The notes under the pieces were generated by a model that was not told the origin of the DNA, did not search any database, and saw only the letters and a program-made list of their open reading frames with translations. From Onthophagus taurus (taxonomy: Eukaryota; Arthropoda; Insecta; Coleoptera; Scarabaeidae): a DNA stretch of 64,000 nt. Location of the stretch: contig NC_091966.1 in the NCBI RefSeq assembly GCF_036711975.1, positions 12,345,501 to 12,409,500 on the forward strand. The letters run 5' to 3'. Position numbers and translations under genes: made by a program. This document shows positions 1 through 12,499 of the stretch, in pieces (positions within the stretch are counted from its first letter, which is position 1; every line of letters starts with the position of its first letter).

Positions 1-189
1 CTTATAGAGGATCCGGAAACATACTGTTTCTGTGCTACAGCCGTTTGAATATAAGTTTTTAACGCGACCACTTTTACAAGTAATTTATTAGGAATGACGC
101 AAGAAAAGAAAAAGTAAACTGAATCATTTTTCACATACACTTTTGTGTACAGTTACACTTAAACTGCTTTTGTCCTTTTCAAAGGAGGA

Positions 190-830
190 TGTTTAGCATT
201 CTGATCTCATTTTGACTACAAGTGGGGTACGATGTGGCGACCACCAACTTCGTTGCGCGCATTTTACCTCGTCTACCATCAGATCTTCTTCTATCTCTAC
301 AGGAATTTCATAAACCAAACACTTCATATGGCCCCAGAGAAAAAAACTCCAATAGAGTCAAATCCGGCCTACACATCTTTATCCGAATCGTCGGTCCAGA
401 TGTTGCCGAACACAAAATGAAAGGTGAGGGGGTGCCCCGTCATGTTGAAACCGTTGAAAACGTCATGTGGCATTACAATCCAACAACACGTCCAATACTT
501 GTTGTTGGAAGATCAAGTAGATGGATCTCGTTAGTCTGAATAGAAAAATGTACGGTTCAATCACATGATCATCCAGAATACTTGAGCACACATTGATAAC
601 ACATCTGTATTGGAATTCCTGGACACGCGGGTTATGAGGGTTTTCGTCTGCCCAGATATGGCTGTTTCGAGAATTGAGAAAACAATCCCTAGTTCAATGA
701 TGATGACGTTTATCTGCGAAGTGTATGTTGGAAATAGAGGCACATTGATGCAGCAGTGCAGAAACCACATACAGAACTTAACGTTTCGTACAAAATCAGC
801 TAGCAGTAGTGAATGTATTCTTTAGAGGTG
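190..830 (-). pseudogene. mariner-like DDE transposase remnant
   Basis: Read on the minus strand in shifting frames, this stretch carries the order of motifs typical of a Tc1/mariner-type DDE transposase common in insect genomes: NSRNSHIWADENPHNPRVQE at about 700-620, then FQHDGAPPHLS near 450, then FFLWGHMK near 340. The HDGAPPH segment normally surrounds the second catalytic aspartate. At least two frameshifts and several stops separate the blocks, so no transposase can be made. I did not find terminal inverted repeats, and the left end may be cut by the window edge. The subfamily is not resolved; the motif resemblance itself is fairly strong. Confidence 0.7.
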
Positions 831-1401
831 GTATGAATGCAGTTGTACATGCAGAACATTCCAGACGTTGAATTCTGAAGAAGCTTTATGTACACGTTTT
901 CGATGAAACGTTTTTTGCTATGTTGTTATTGATTTACTCATTGTTATTTTCTGGACTGATTTGTAACGATTGATGGTGTTTTGAATCTTAAACATTTGGA
1001 AAGAAATTTTATTTGTATAATAGTTAAGGGGAGATCATTCTTTGGACCCTAATTTAACTTGTAAACCAGATGCATCCAACGAGGACCCGAAACACAACAA
1101 TTTAATTAAATAATTATTTTCATCATGTTTATTTTCAGCTGTTCATTTCACCAGTTTGAAGATTCAAAATAATCTAAGTTAATTTGTGAAAAGAAGATTA
1201 AAGAAGCAATTATTGGTGATATGATATTCTTCATTATGAGGTGACGGAGTTTTGTCTACTAGACAAAATTTGCATTTTAAGGTACATGAAGATATAAATC
1301 TTACTGCGCCCAAATGTGACTGGTTGGAATCAGAAAAAGAAAATATACGCATATTTGATGTGAGAACTGGAAGTAATTACATAACACAATTATACATAGT
1401 G
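831..1401. other. intergenic, nothing recognised
   Basis: AT-rich sequence between the transposase remnant and the first foldback element. Only short unconnected open frames are present. Confidence 0.5.
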
Positions 1402-1403
1402 TA

Positions 1404-2207
1404 CAGGGTGGGCAAATTTGGGTGTTATTATAGGCTATCTCAGAAATTATAAGAGATACGAAAAAAGTAGGTGCCATGTCCCGGTCTCTTTTTTCGAGAC
1501 TAACCCAATCCCGCAAACACCAAACCTCTATCTTCTTTTGTTTTTAAGTTATAGCCAAAAAAACAAATTTTCGTGATTTCAAAAAATGCTCATATTTCGT
1601 TTATTTTTGAAATTAGAGAAATGGGGTTGATACGTTCTTAAGACACTTTTTTAAGTAGAATATACTGCCGTTGAAAAATGTTAAAAATATTTGATGATTT
1701 TTGAGATACAACACAAAGTTGTATTTTTTTAAATACAACTTTAGCGCTTACTATTTTGGAATTAAAAAATAACGCTTATTTTCCCCAAATACACCATGCG
1801 TGCAATACATCATTGAAAGCTAAAAATATGCTCTTTTCAGTAACACCATAATCTACTATAGTTTGTATTTAAAAAAATACAACATTGTGTTGTATCTCAA
1901 CAATCATCAAATATTTTTTAAATTTTTCAACGGCGGTATTATATATATAGTTCTACTTAAAAAAGTGTCTTAAGAACGTATCAATCCCATTTCTCTAATT
2001 TCAAAAATAAACGAAATATGAGCATTTTTTGAAATCACGAAAATTTGACTTTTTGGCTATAACTTAAAAACAAAAGAAGATAGAGGTTTGGTGTTTGCAG
2101 GATTGGGTTAGTATCGAAAAAAGAGACTGGGACATGGCACCTACTTTTTTCGTATCTCTTATAGTTTCTGAGATAGCCTATAATAACACCCAAATTTGCT
2201 CACCCTG
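1404..2207. mobile_element. 804-bp foldback element, TA target duplication
   Basis: The sequence folds back on itself. The left arm (1404-1743) begins CAGGGTGGGCAAATTTGGG and the right arm (about 1859-2207) ends with its reverse complement; the arms match almost throughout. Only about 115 bases lie between them. TA flanks both ends (1402-1403 and 2208-2209), as expected of Tc1/mariner-type insertion. There is no internal transposase, so it is non-autonomous. A truncated copy lies at 47999-48290, which shows that the family is mobile or was. Assignment to Tc1/mariner rests only on the TA duplication and ends. Confidence 0.85.
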
Positions 2208-2209
2208 TA

Positions 2210-3489
2210 CATACAATTAGTGGTGTATATAAAATATTCAGTAAATAAGAGACTTTGGTTTATTTTTCTTACTTTGTCCATGAACCTGTGTAAAACTTTT
2301 TTATGATTCGCCATGTAAGTAAATTGTTGTTCAGCACATCAATCAAATTCTACTTAATCCTACTTTAGAATAAGATAATCTATATTCTTACGATTGTAGC
2401 TATCAAATGATGCAACAGATAATCTTACCAAATTATATAAATAAGCAGAGGTAAAGAGAGATGTTGTATTGATTAATAAAATAGTCACATATGTTCAAAT
2501 ACTTATACAGGGTGAGTTAGAATGAATAAATGTCCCAAAAGATCCTCAAAGAAGACAATAAAAAATTCTGTGGAGTTTACGGTGACGTGTAACTGTTAAT
2601 ATCGATGTCAATAATTAAAAAAACGGTATGATTGCAAGAAGAATACAGCAAGTAGGGAAAAGGTTACCCTGAGTACATGACAATATATTAAAAAATCATT
2701 GTTTTGTTATTTATATTTTATTTTGCTTTTATTAACCATTTGAAAAATAAAAACATTGTGTAAAGTAATGTACAAAAAAATGCATTTTCAATACTTGTTT
2801 TTATGATTTTATCATTTGGGGTCGGTCGGACTCATTGTAAAAAAAACACGACAAGCAGCCAGATAATTCAATCACTTTTTGTAAACTTTAAACTCATCCT
2901 TCTCGAAATGAAATCCTATTGACATATTAAAGTGTGAATTAAAACGTAATTATCTCCAATCAGATATCAACAAATAATTTTAAAATTTCACTTGAGGTAT
3001 AATTCGTTCAGGTTATATTCGGATAATTTTGATACTGGAAATTGTTATAAAATAAACAAGGTATGTGTTTTTTAATATGGAAATCATTTTCAAGAAATTA
3101 CATTGTAAATGAGGTCAGCGCATTACATTGTAAATGATTAATTTTTTGGATACCACAACAGGAAACGGATTTGTTAATATTAAAAATTTAGATACGAATT
3201 AATCTACATAGATTAATAAGACATAATAAGTTATTTTTCATAGACAAGCTATTCATTAGTTCTGTATTATAAAAAAATTATTTTTTTTTGTGATAAAGCA
3301 CAAATTTCATTTATATCAGAAAAGTTTAAAAAATGAATATATCCCTGATTAGTAAATTTAAATAAATAATATAAATTACGATAACAATTTCTAAAATCAT
3401 TAAAAAAGTCTAAAATAAACTTCCTTCTTGAAAAACTACATACTCTCGAATCCAATCCAATAAATTTTAAAAAGTTTTAAAACTTCAGG
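2210..3489. other. intergenic AT-rich DNA
   Basis: No convincing gene. A CAGGGTG end-like motif follows TA at about 2509, but no matching right end was found nearby. Confidence 0.5.
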
Positions 3490-5170
3490 TACATGATTTT
3501 CTTTACCTCTTCTAATTCTTTTCCCTTGTATTCTCATCTCTCTCTTTTGCATCTTTTGTACGTGGAATATTTTATAACATTTCTTTTTTATATTGTTATC
3601 TCAAACTCTTTTCACCTCTCCTTGTCATCTCTGTAAATATCCCTTGCCCTCACCACATAGACCAATGAGTATCTTTTCTGTCATTACCACTACTACTACA
3701 TTTTGTGCCCTTTTTAATCTTCGGTCTTCGTGTCTAATATACACCAAAAACAGACTCATAGTCAGATAATTGACATCCCTGCCTCGCTTTTTTGTTTGTC
3801 CAAACTTTTATTTTGTGTATATCATTTGTTCGTGTGTATTTATGTTGAGACTAATGTTATTTCCTGCTTTCTTTAATTTTTATAGTTTCGATTGTATTTC
3901 TTGCTTGTATGTGTTATTAGGCAAACGTTATCTGCACACTCCAAATTATCCAATTTTGCACAACCTTACCAGTTTATACCTTATATTGTCTATTGTTCCT
4001 TCCATTACCTCCTAGTCCATTATTATTAGGAATATCAAAGTGAATAAGATACACCTCTCCATTCACGTTGGATTTTTAGTCCGCTGATTATTCCGTCCTG
4101 ATGTTCTTTTTTACTACTGGCATTGTCATATAATGCTCTAATTAACCTGATACATTTTCCCGGTATTTCAACAGTAGGAGTATCCATATCGTCTCATGGT
4201 TAACTAAATCGAAGACAATAACATGAAGACATTTCTGCCAATTTCGGTTACTTCTTTGAGAATACTCTTTCATGTGTATCTATGTTCTATGCATAACCTC
4301 TTGTTCCTGAATGCAGCTTGTTTTTCTCGCAGGATCTTATCTATTTCCGTCTATATACTCGTCTATAATCTATATACTGTTATTCGTTGGTTAATATGAT
4401 TGCTTTCCAGTTTTATAGATCTCCTTTTTTGATATTTTTTATTGTCTTCCTAAGTGGGTTCATTTTCAGTAATATACAATATATCCTGGCACATACTTGG
4501 ATGTCCAAACACCTTCTCTTCGGTTTGATTTACTTCCTACATATTATATATATATTACTTTAAATAAATAGATTTCGTTTGAGTTTCATATTTATCTCAG
4601 GCTTTCTCCCCATTTTTTTTGTTATTGTATAGAGTTCTCTCATATTATGGACTCTGCGATCTTTTTCTGCATCTTCTATCATATTTCTTACATATTCTTG
4701 TTAGTCTTTAATAACTTTTCTTAATTTCTTCCTCTATTTAGAGATATTTAGTTCGAAATTGCGTCCTCTATTTGTCCTGTGACGTTCCTATTATTTTGAT
4801 ATACATATTTTTCTTTGTCCAATTAATTGTGACGTTTCTGTAGACAACCATATCCTGTTTATCTTAATTTCTCTTCCTATGGTTTTTGGAGCTGATAGTT
4901 TTATGGAATTCTTGTAGGTTTTCAAAATTTTTTCTATAAATGATCTCTTTAAGCATTAAATATTTCTTATCTTTCTCCTTACTTTATTTTGGTGCTCTTG
5001 GAGCATTCGAAGGCCTTCCCTTACGAGTTTTATGTTGTATGTGGTTCTCCTAGGTGCTTGTTGTTTTAACCTGATTCAGATTTTTTCTTAGCTTATAATG
5101 TGGTCTATTTGGTTCTTTATTGCTCGCTTCTAGAACCTGGTCTGGCTCAAATCTCTGAAATAATGCCCGA
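3490..5170 (-). pseudogene. non-LTR retrotransposon remnant (RTE/CR1-type ORF2)
   Basis: Minus-strand frames with many stops give a recognisable ORF2 order. The segment between endonuclease and reverse transcriptase appears near 4700-4590 as RNMIEDAEKDRRVHNMREL followed by KKMGRKPE. A reverse-transcriptase block follows near 4230-4160, reading FDLVNHETIWILLLLKY, which corresponds to the AFD..D..tLW region of the catalytic domain. An N-terminal endonuclease-like part would lie at 4760-5150, but it is too decayed to quote. The copy is old, with multiple frameshifts and stops. Clade assignment is approximate. Confidence 0.65.
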
Positions 5171-5289
5171 AACACTCACAAAAGTGTTTAAACAAATTGT
5201 ACAAGTCCAAATTACAATAAAATGATCGAATCCAAACAGAATATTGAGTTGCTTTCAAACTATTAAAAATAAATCGACTACAAAATGGT

Positions 5290-5345
5290 ACACCTTGTAT
5301 TATTTTATTTTATTTTATTTATTTATTTTTTTTTTATTTTTTATT
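5290..5345. repeat. TTTTA/TTTAT-rich tract, LINE 3' tail
   Basis: Low-complexity run of TATTT units. On the minus strand it is the A-rich 3' tail of the LINE at 5.3-7.2 kb. Confidence 0.8.
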
Positions 5346-7220
5346 TGGGATGCAAACGAGACAAGCCCAGCGAAGCATCCACTATAAATATACAATATTA
5401 TAAACTAAAAACAAGAATTTAGCAATAAGTAACAAAAAAAAAATATCAAACAGGTTAACAAAAAACATAGCAACAGAAATAAAATTTAACAAAAAAGTGA
5501 AACTTAAGCAAAACTAATAATCAAAAATATTGAAAAAAAAATCAATCAAAAACAGAATTAACGTCGCAAGTCAAACGGCGCACGAGATGCATATGGGAGG
5601 TCATTAACCAATTTCCTAAATGTAGACCGGGGAGTAGCAAACAAGTCTATATCAGAACAAAAATTGTTAAAAGAAAACATGAGACGAGGGACCACGGAGT
5701 TAGAAAACGCATTTGTATTAGTACAAGGCACGTAGAATACCGATAAATCACGGGATGGTCGAACAGGAATCCTAAACTGTAACTGAGATAGAATCGCGGA
5801 GCAGTCAACAGTGCCGTTACTCACTTTATAAAGCAGCATTAAATCGTTACTAATGCGCCTGGAAGAGAGTTGAGGGACTCCAAATATTAAGCATCGCTGT
5901 GCGTAATCACAGTATGGTAAGTAGAATTTTCGCGATAGGTACCGAAGAAAACGTTTTTGAACTTGTTCTAGTCGATCAATGTATATATGGTATTGAGGGT
6001 TCCAAACAGAAGATGCATAGTTAAGGATAGAAGAAACGAAGGCGAAGTAAAGAGAACGAATACAGGATAAGTTAGTAAAAGGACGGGAGACACGACAAAT
6101 AAATCCGAACATGCGAGAGGCCTTATTAACAATAAAATCGATATAAGCTCGAAAACGCAAGTTTAGAATCAAAGAGAACCCCAAGATCTGGAACACAATC
6201 AGATGGTATAAGAGTATTAGGGCCGAGGGAATAATCGAAAACAATGGGATGGCGTTTGCGTGTAAATGTAATTTTCGTGCATTTATCGTGATTGATGAAA
6301 AGATTGTTGTTTACACAATAAGCCTGTAATCGGACCAAGTCCTCCTGCAATTTTTCGCAGTCGTCAGGTGAACAAATCGTGGTAAATATTTTGCTATCGT
6401 CAGCGTATAGCAGAAACTTGGAGTAATGAAAACACGCATGAATGTCATTGATATATAGCAGAAACAACAACGGTCCCAAATGACTGCCTTGCGCCACACC
6501 GGAAGTTATCTCTTTGAAGGAAGAGCGATAGCCATTAATGGTAACAGCTTGTGATCTGCTAGAGATGTAAGAAGATAACCAGTAAATCAAACCAACAGGG
6601 ATGTCATAATTAAAGAGTTTCTTAAAAAGAATTCCGTGATCTATTCTGTCAAAGGCCGTACTGTAGTCTGTGTATACAGCATCTACCTGGTAATTTTTGT
6701 CTAGAGCATTCAGTAAAAAATTAGAAAACGTGATTAGGTTAGACTCCACTGACCTGCCACGAAAAAAACCGTGTTGCTCCGGGATTATGTAAGATTTGAC
6801 CTTAAAGAAAAGCAGATCGTAAACTAGACGTTCAAAGATCTTAGAGGCAATTGACAGAATAGAAATGGGTCTGTAGTTGACGACTAAATTTCGGTCGCCA
6901 GCCTTATGGAAGGGCAGTATTAGAGCTTTTTTCCATTCGGATGGAAAAATAGCCGTTCGCAGAGAAGTATTGAAAATGTAAAAAAGTGGTTCAGTAAGCA
7001 CTGATGCACACTCACGAAAAAGCACGCCTGGTAGGCCGTCCGGACCCGCACCCGCTCTAGGATTCACAAGTGACAACGCCTGTAGAATATCATCACGTGA
7101 GAACCAAGGTGCGATTTCCGAAGAAGAGCAGTCGCCGATATCAACTAAAGTTCCATCAACAAAGACAGAACTAAAATAGTCAACAAACAGTAATAGAACC
7201 GTAAACAGTAATAACAAACA
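5290..7220 (-). mobile_element. 5'-truncated jockey/CR1-like LINE
   Basis: A well-preserved reverse transcriptase runs from about 7190 to 6180: NPRAGAGPDGLPG, then NYRPISILSIASKIFERLV, the DYSTAFDRIDH catalytic block, SGVAQGSHLGPLLFLLYIND, and the YADD active site (LLYADDSKIF). A frameshift near 6150-6240 moves the C-terminal thumb/tail domain into another frame, where it runs to the stop at 5558 (VSSILNYASSVWNPQYH). The endonuclease and ORF1 are missing, so the copy is 5'-truncated; the 5' junction lies near 7190-7220 in short AACAGTAATA repeats. The 3' tail on the minus strand is an AAATA-rich run at 5290-5345. The single visible frameshift suggests a relatively young but dead copy. Confidence 0.9.
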
Positions 7221-7639
7221 GTATTATAATATAATAATTATAGTATGCAGTTTTCCATGTCGTTGAATAAGTCCAAGCCTTTGTTATAGGACAATTTATT
7301 AAAATATAGTAAATTTGGTGCTCGGCTTGAAATCATAAACTCCATATATTTCAATATTTCAAAATCAAATCAAATCAACTTTTATTTAAATTAAAGCACA
7401 ACAAAAGTACAATTGAGATACATAATCAAAAACAAATGTAATTCTATGCCTTGTATAAACTTCAAAATGTACTACTTATTCTTTGATATGTGCTATAGAC
7501 GTTTAATTACGTCTGTGATGCACCATTAATTATAATATAATAAAGAAAACAAAAATTATATGACATGAATGCAAGATTACAAAAACACAAAAGCAGTGAA
7601 GTCTCCGGGGCCGCTAGCTGGAATTCGAGGAGATAAATA

Positions 7640-9115
7640 AAAAGAATATTTATTTATTTATTTATTTCATGTGGGTACAGAAACAGGTCGAACCCAAGAA
7701 TACTGTACCCGTGCGACGATAGCAACAAACCTCCCAGCAACAAACTTTTACCCGTAATTTCCTATCTACTTTCTTAGCTGATATCTTCCTTATAATTAGG
7801 GATAGCGAAAAACTAAATGCACCACTTGAAAGCATGAATCTTTCTCTATCTAAAACCGGGTTTTCGTCTGCCGATAAGTTGATATTAAGATCAATAAAAA
7901 ATGAAGAACACCGCGCTGTACTTAAAATAGCTCAAAATTACCAAACTTCAAGACCTTGTGCAATTGTTACGAAACCGAATTTTAAAAAACTGTTATCACA
8001 GTCAGAAAGGGCGCTCCTTCAGCTATCTTAATCCGGGTTTTCGTCGGTCAATATCGATCGGAGTCATGCTTAAATCACCCTTAATGTCCATCCCTACACG
8101 CAGAAACGCTTAAATACTCTTCCTCTAAACAACTTTCTTATTTGATAGGGAGAAAACTATAGAAACATATCTATCTTATAGAAAATTTTCTGCTCTTTCT
8201 AGTGGTGTATAACACGCGGCGATCACGCGCTTGCACCCGTACATTTTTGGCCAAAAACCTCAGAGTTTTCTCCTGCTCATATAAGAAAGTTATCGACCCC
8301 AACAGGGTTTAAGAATGGCTAAAACGTGTGAATTTAGCAGTTTTTGGCCAAAAATGTACGTGTGCAAGCGCGTGATTGCCGCGTGTTATACACCACTAGA
8401 AAGAGCAGAAAATTTTCAATAAGATAGATATGTTTCTATAGTTTTCTCCCTATCAAATAAGAAAGTTGTTTAGAGGAAGAGTATTTAAGCGTTTCTGCGC
8501 GTAGGGATGGACATTAAGGGTGATTTAAGCATGACACCGATAGATATTGACCGACGAAAACTCGGATTAAAATAGCTGAAGGAGCGCCCTTTCTGACTGT
8601 GATAACAGTTTTTTAAAATTCGGTTTCGTAACAATTGCACAAGGCCTTGAAGTTTGGTAATTTTGAGCTATTTTAAGTACAGCGCGGTGTTCTTCATTTT
8701 TTATTGATCTTAATATCAACTTATCGGCAGACGAAAAGTCCCGGTTTTAGATAGAGAAAGATTCAAGCTTTCAAGTGGTGCATTTAGTTTTTCGCTATCC
8801 CTAATTATAAGGAAGATATCAGCTAAGAAAGTAGATAGGAAATTACGGGTAAAAGTTTGTTGCTGGGAGGTTTGTTGCTATCGTCGCACGGGTTAATACT
8901 GTACCACAAACAACCAATTATATACAAATAAAATAGAATTACAGTTCACAATAATAATAATAATGAATTAACATTAATGGTACAAAAGTGATTCAAAAGT
9001 AAAAAACTAAAACTAAGTTTAGGTGATATAAATATATCATATATCAAATATCAAATGAACGCTCGAGGCAACACACCAACTGCAGCAAAGAGCAGTTTTT
9101 TAAATGCATAGAAAG
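7640..9115 (-). mobile_element. short LINE 3' end split by a foldback element
   Basis: The flanks of the 7.7-8.9 kb foldback read as one interrupted sequence: an (AAATA)n tail on the minus strand at 7650-7668, then 3'-UTR-like sequence up to 7707 that continues at 8904. A possible target duplication AATAAAAAGA occurs just outside both ends (near 7637 and 9121). Only a 3' untranslated region and perhaps the last few codons survive. The LINE assignment is an inference from the tail and the flanking repeat. Confidence 0.45.
7708..8892. mobile_element. 1.19-kb foldback element with 9-bp target duplication
   Basis: The two arms (about 7708-8267 and 8339-8892) are near-perfect reverse complements, leaving a spacer of about 70 bases. 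The ends are CCCGTGCGACGATAGCAACA and its complement. The nine bases AATACTGTA stand immediately before the left end (7699-7707) and again two bases after the right end (8895-8903); the uninterrupted sequence can be read across the gap. An 8-9 bp duplication suits a Mutator-, hAT- or P-superfamily element, but there is no transposase to decide. The 65-codon ORF at 7834-8031 lies inside the arm and has no recognised product. Confidence 0.85.
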
Positions 9116-9119
9116 AATG

Positions 9120-10080
9120 AATAAAAAGATCTTTATTTATTTTAATGTAATCGCGGACGTTTTTACAAAAAATGGTAAAACTACTGGAATCTCTTATAGA
9201 TATAGGAATTACCAATTATAAATAATACTTAATAGCTATTTCAGGTAGGATTGTATGGAGTATTTCCATAAAGGTATACATCATGACTCATAATTCAGAT
9301 AATTTGATGATTTAGAGTGAGTATTTCACGAAATATTTTTTCCACAAATTGCCTATTGTCGAAATAAATTACGATGTTATTTATAAAAATAACAATTTCA
9401 TTTTTTAAAATTTTATTAAGCATTTATTAATTTATATATTAACCTAATCTTTTCATATTTCATAAAAATTCATCAAGATCATTAGTTAAGAAATCAATAA
9501 ATAATTACAAGATCTGGCAATAACCGAGAATATTTCTAGAATTAAAAATTACAAAATAAATAAACCTGTGGTATTTACCAACAATGTTTAAAAAGTGCCG
9601 ATGCCGCCTCGAAAAATAAATATTTATTTTTAAGATAACGAAAAATTTTTAATAATTACTTTTAAAAATCCTTGTTTGTTAATAATTGACCTGAATTAAA
9701 TATAAATCTGAAATTAATATTTTTTACTAATCAACAAAGAACTCCGAAATCCTCAAACACTAATTATTGTGTACGCACACTAATAATCTTTGGATATTAA
9801 CCGGATTTATTTTCCGATAAATAACACCAGCTCATCATTTTTTACGTATATAACTGTAGAGATCCAGGATTATATACGAAGGATTATTTACTTTACGTAA
9901 ACAATGGGATAAACTACTACTTAAAAAAGCAATAGGGTGACGACGACGATGACAACAAGGAGAAATGTGAAGGACAATTAATTTGTAAGAATACCACTTA
10001 TATAGTGTGCGTAAAGCGTCAATCACTTGGATTAGGAAAATATCGATTAAGTCATATCAGCAACAGATTAGTGTTGGGTG
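9120..10080. other. upstream region of the secreted-peptide gene
   Basis: AT-rich DNA without a convincing ORF. The last few hundred bases are presumably regulatory for the gene at 10177. Confidence 0.5.
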
Positions 10081-10082
10081 GC

Positions 10083-10090
10083 GATAAATA
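10083..10090 (+). promoter_or_regulatory. TATA-like box of the secreted-peptide gene
   Basis: GATAAATA, about 90 bases before the ATG. The decayed paralogue has TTATAAATAC at the equivalent place (about 14410), with a similar GATTAG motif just upstream of each. Confidence 0.5.
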
Positions 10091-10176
10091 CAAATCGTTT
10101 GAAAACCCAACCAACAGTGTCCTTTCGTTAATCACTTCAAGTAAAGCTAACAAAAAGTTTTTTACCTACAGTAAAA

Positions 10177-10610
10177 ATGAAGTGTGCTATCATTTTGGTG
10201 ATAGTCGCTGTATTGTGTGTTCAATTTTCTGTTACAAATGGAGAATTGGATGTTGTATCAGTTATTGAAAGTATTCCATCTGAAGGTAAGTAAAAGAAAA
10301 TATTTATTTTTGTTAAAAAAATAACATTTGATCAAATTTTGCAGAGAGATTGGAATTCATAAAATTTTATGCCCAACGTGGTTATAATTTACTTACACAA
10401 CAAAACGATGATGATCATGGTGAAAACTCAAAGGTAGCAATTTTATTTGATTCAATTAGTTCTGTTGTAAAAATATTTACTTTTTTGTAGTCAATGCCTG
10501 ATGAATTTGCTATAAATCTTTATGAGTACATCCAAACACGAGAACTTATTTGCTTTACTGATGGAACTTGTATAGATGTTGGTGATGTCGGCATATACCC
10601 AAAATTCTAA
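10177..10610 (+). CDS. small secreted protein, unknown family, three exons
   Basis: Exons 10177-10285, 10345-10433 and 10491-10610 join in frame (phases 1 and 0) through good GT/AG sites (GTAAGT donor, TTTTGCAG and TTTTTTGTAG acceptors) and encode 105 aa. The first about 22 residues (MKCAIILVIVAVLCVQFSVT) form a classical signal peptide, so the product should be secreted. The mature part is acidic, has a DDDHGEN patch and no transmembrane segment, and ends with a segment holding its only two mature cysteines (ICFTDGTCIDVGDVGIYP), which could form one disulphide. I do not recognise the family. The decayed copy at 14.5-15.1 kb preserves the same exons and the CFTDG.CI...GD.GIY tail, which supports this gene model and identifies the conserved part. 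Function unknown; a short secreted effector or haemolymph peptide is possible but not shown. Confidence 0.82.
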
Positions 10611-12499
10611 AAAGAAAAAGATAAAATATTTCCAATTGCTGAAAAATAATTATTAATAAAGTTGATTTTAATTTATAACAAGTTCTTTTGTTAAACTTAA
10701 TTATTAATAATATACTTGTTCTTTAATTATTTACTCTAAATAATCGTTTCGAAAGAAAATAATCTTGGTTTATAGTATTTTTTATAATATTACCGAGATG
10801 TTTCTGTTATTGTTTTTAATAATTTATTTTATTCGATATTACTTTTAAATAAATCTGTTTAAGCATTATTTGTTTATCAAATTTTCTTATTTTTTTTAAC
10901 CATTATAATTTTTTTGTGACTAATTAAGGTTTTATTAGTAACTTAACAGAAATAACAGATTATTTATGACAAAAACATCATCAATTTAATTTTTTAGATA
11001 AACTTTTTATGTTTTTATTAACGTTTTTGATAGTAATAAATTGGAGAATTCCTTTACAACAGGAGCAAAGTGCGTAATTTACTATAATATAGAATAATAC
11101 GTATTGGTTTTATTTTTAGATTAGAGCTGTTTCAAGTATACATATTAATTGTATCAAAAAATAATTTCGAGTGGAAAAATTTAAATGTAAAAATATTTAT
11201 TGTACTTTTTGTATAAGTTTGGATCGTTCAGGGTGGGTTTGAGTGTTAAATAAAAGTATTTACTTTAATTTACAGAGAACCTTTTTTCAAAAGTTCAGGA
11301 ACAAAACAAGTTATATTTTTTTTTTGCGTTTTGGCAGCGGAGTATCGTCTTCATCATTTTCCTCTTCTAGATGTAACGGCGTTTTTGTTAATAATCTTGA
11401 TATCAAATTAGAAAAAAAAGTCGGATGCTTTCGTGGTAGTTGGATGATCAAAAATGAATCCCATTTTTCTATATATTTATGTGACTTAGAGAGATAGATC
11501 AACATACTTATTGTAAAAATTCTTCGTTCATTTATTCAATGCTTGCAAGTTGAAGCAAAGCTTAACGATGTTTTAACTTTTCAAAGTTCTTCAAACATAA
11601 TTCTGACATCGTTCGTTTAATATTTTCAAGACACTTTACAAAGAATCTCAAGGTTCTGGTCAGTCAGATTCATCGTCATTGGACAAATCAATTACAGTTT
11701 TATGAATATAGTCTTAAAAAAGTAAGATGGTAAGTAAAGATGGGACCTTCAAATCTTTTGCTTTACTTACTCATAATTTTGCAAAACACAATAGTCCGCA
11801 AAATAATGCTTTCAAAATGAAAACAAAATGTGAACAAGTCTGTTACACGTGGCTTGGGTTGGGTTGGGTTGGAAGTATATAGTAGTTTAGTCGTCGCTAG
11901 AAAATGTTGAATAATAATGAATGATTTTAAAGGTGATAATTGAGGGAAATAGTGCTGGCTCTAGGAAATTGTTGGATAATATTAATGCATTTATTACACA
12001 AGGTATATCTTGTAGTTAATTCATGATTCAGAAATACTTTTAGACAAGATACCACAACGCAGTTAATAACCGATCCTGTTGAGGATCTATGTCTGTAACA
12101 GTTGAATATTATTTAAAAGATTTTTTGTGTGTTATGCAAAACTGTCTACTTTTGCATTTATAAGCTTCATTACTCGAACACGTCTGAATAGATTGCGACA
12201 CGGTTGCTAGTTCTTTCCAGCACTCTTTCCAGAAACGTTTTAGTAAGTATTCTATTTGGACTAATCTCCCATCTTGAACAGTAATGTTGTTCTTCTTTCG
12301 TACAACTAGTTGGGTATATATTATGATGAATATTTCACAAAGTGGTTCAGTTATTGGTTCATCATATTATACGACCTTTATGAAATGTCGATCTGATTGC
12401 ATCCTTATTTCTATAGTAGATTTTCGGAGGTGGACAGTTTTCTGAGATTATGCATGTATTCCACATACATGTGCCTTTTCTGGATCTACTTTACTAACA
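10611..12499. other. intergenic DNA
   Basis: AT-rich. A minus-strand frame at 11505-11311 ends in an acidic then basic tail (EEENDEDDTPLPKRKKKI), but I found no splice partner or family, so it is not called as a gene. Confidence 0.4.

Noticed and set aside
222-539. 105-codon plus-strand ORF
   Set aside because: It is the antisense shadow of the mariner-like transposase, whose motifs are on the minus strand.
2505-2530. Another CAGGGTG element end
   Set aside because: No partner end found within reach; a seven-base match is not enough.
7834-8031. 65-codon ORF in the foldback arm
   Set aside because: It lies within a palindromic arm, has no family resemblance and is probably chance.
11243-11505. 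Overlapping frames on both strands with an acidic/basic tail
   Set aside because: No splice partners and no recognised family; not enough to call a gene.
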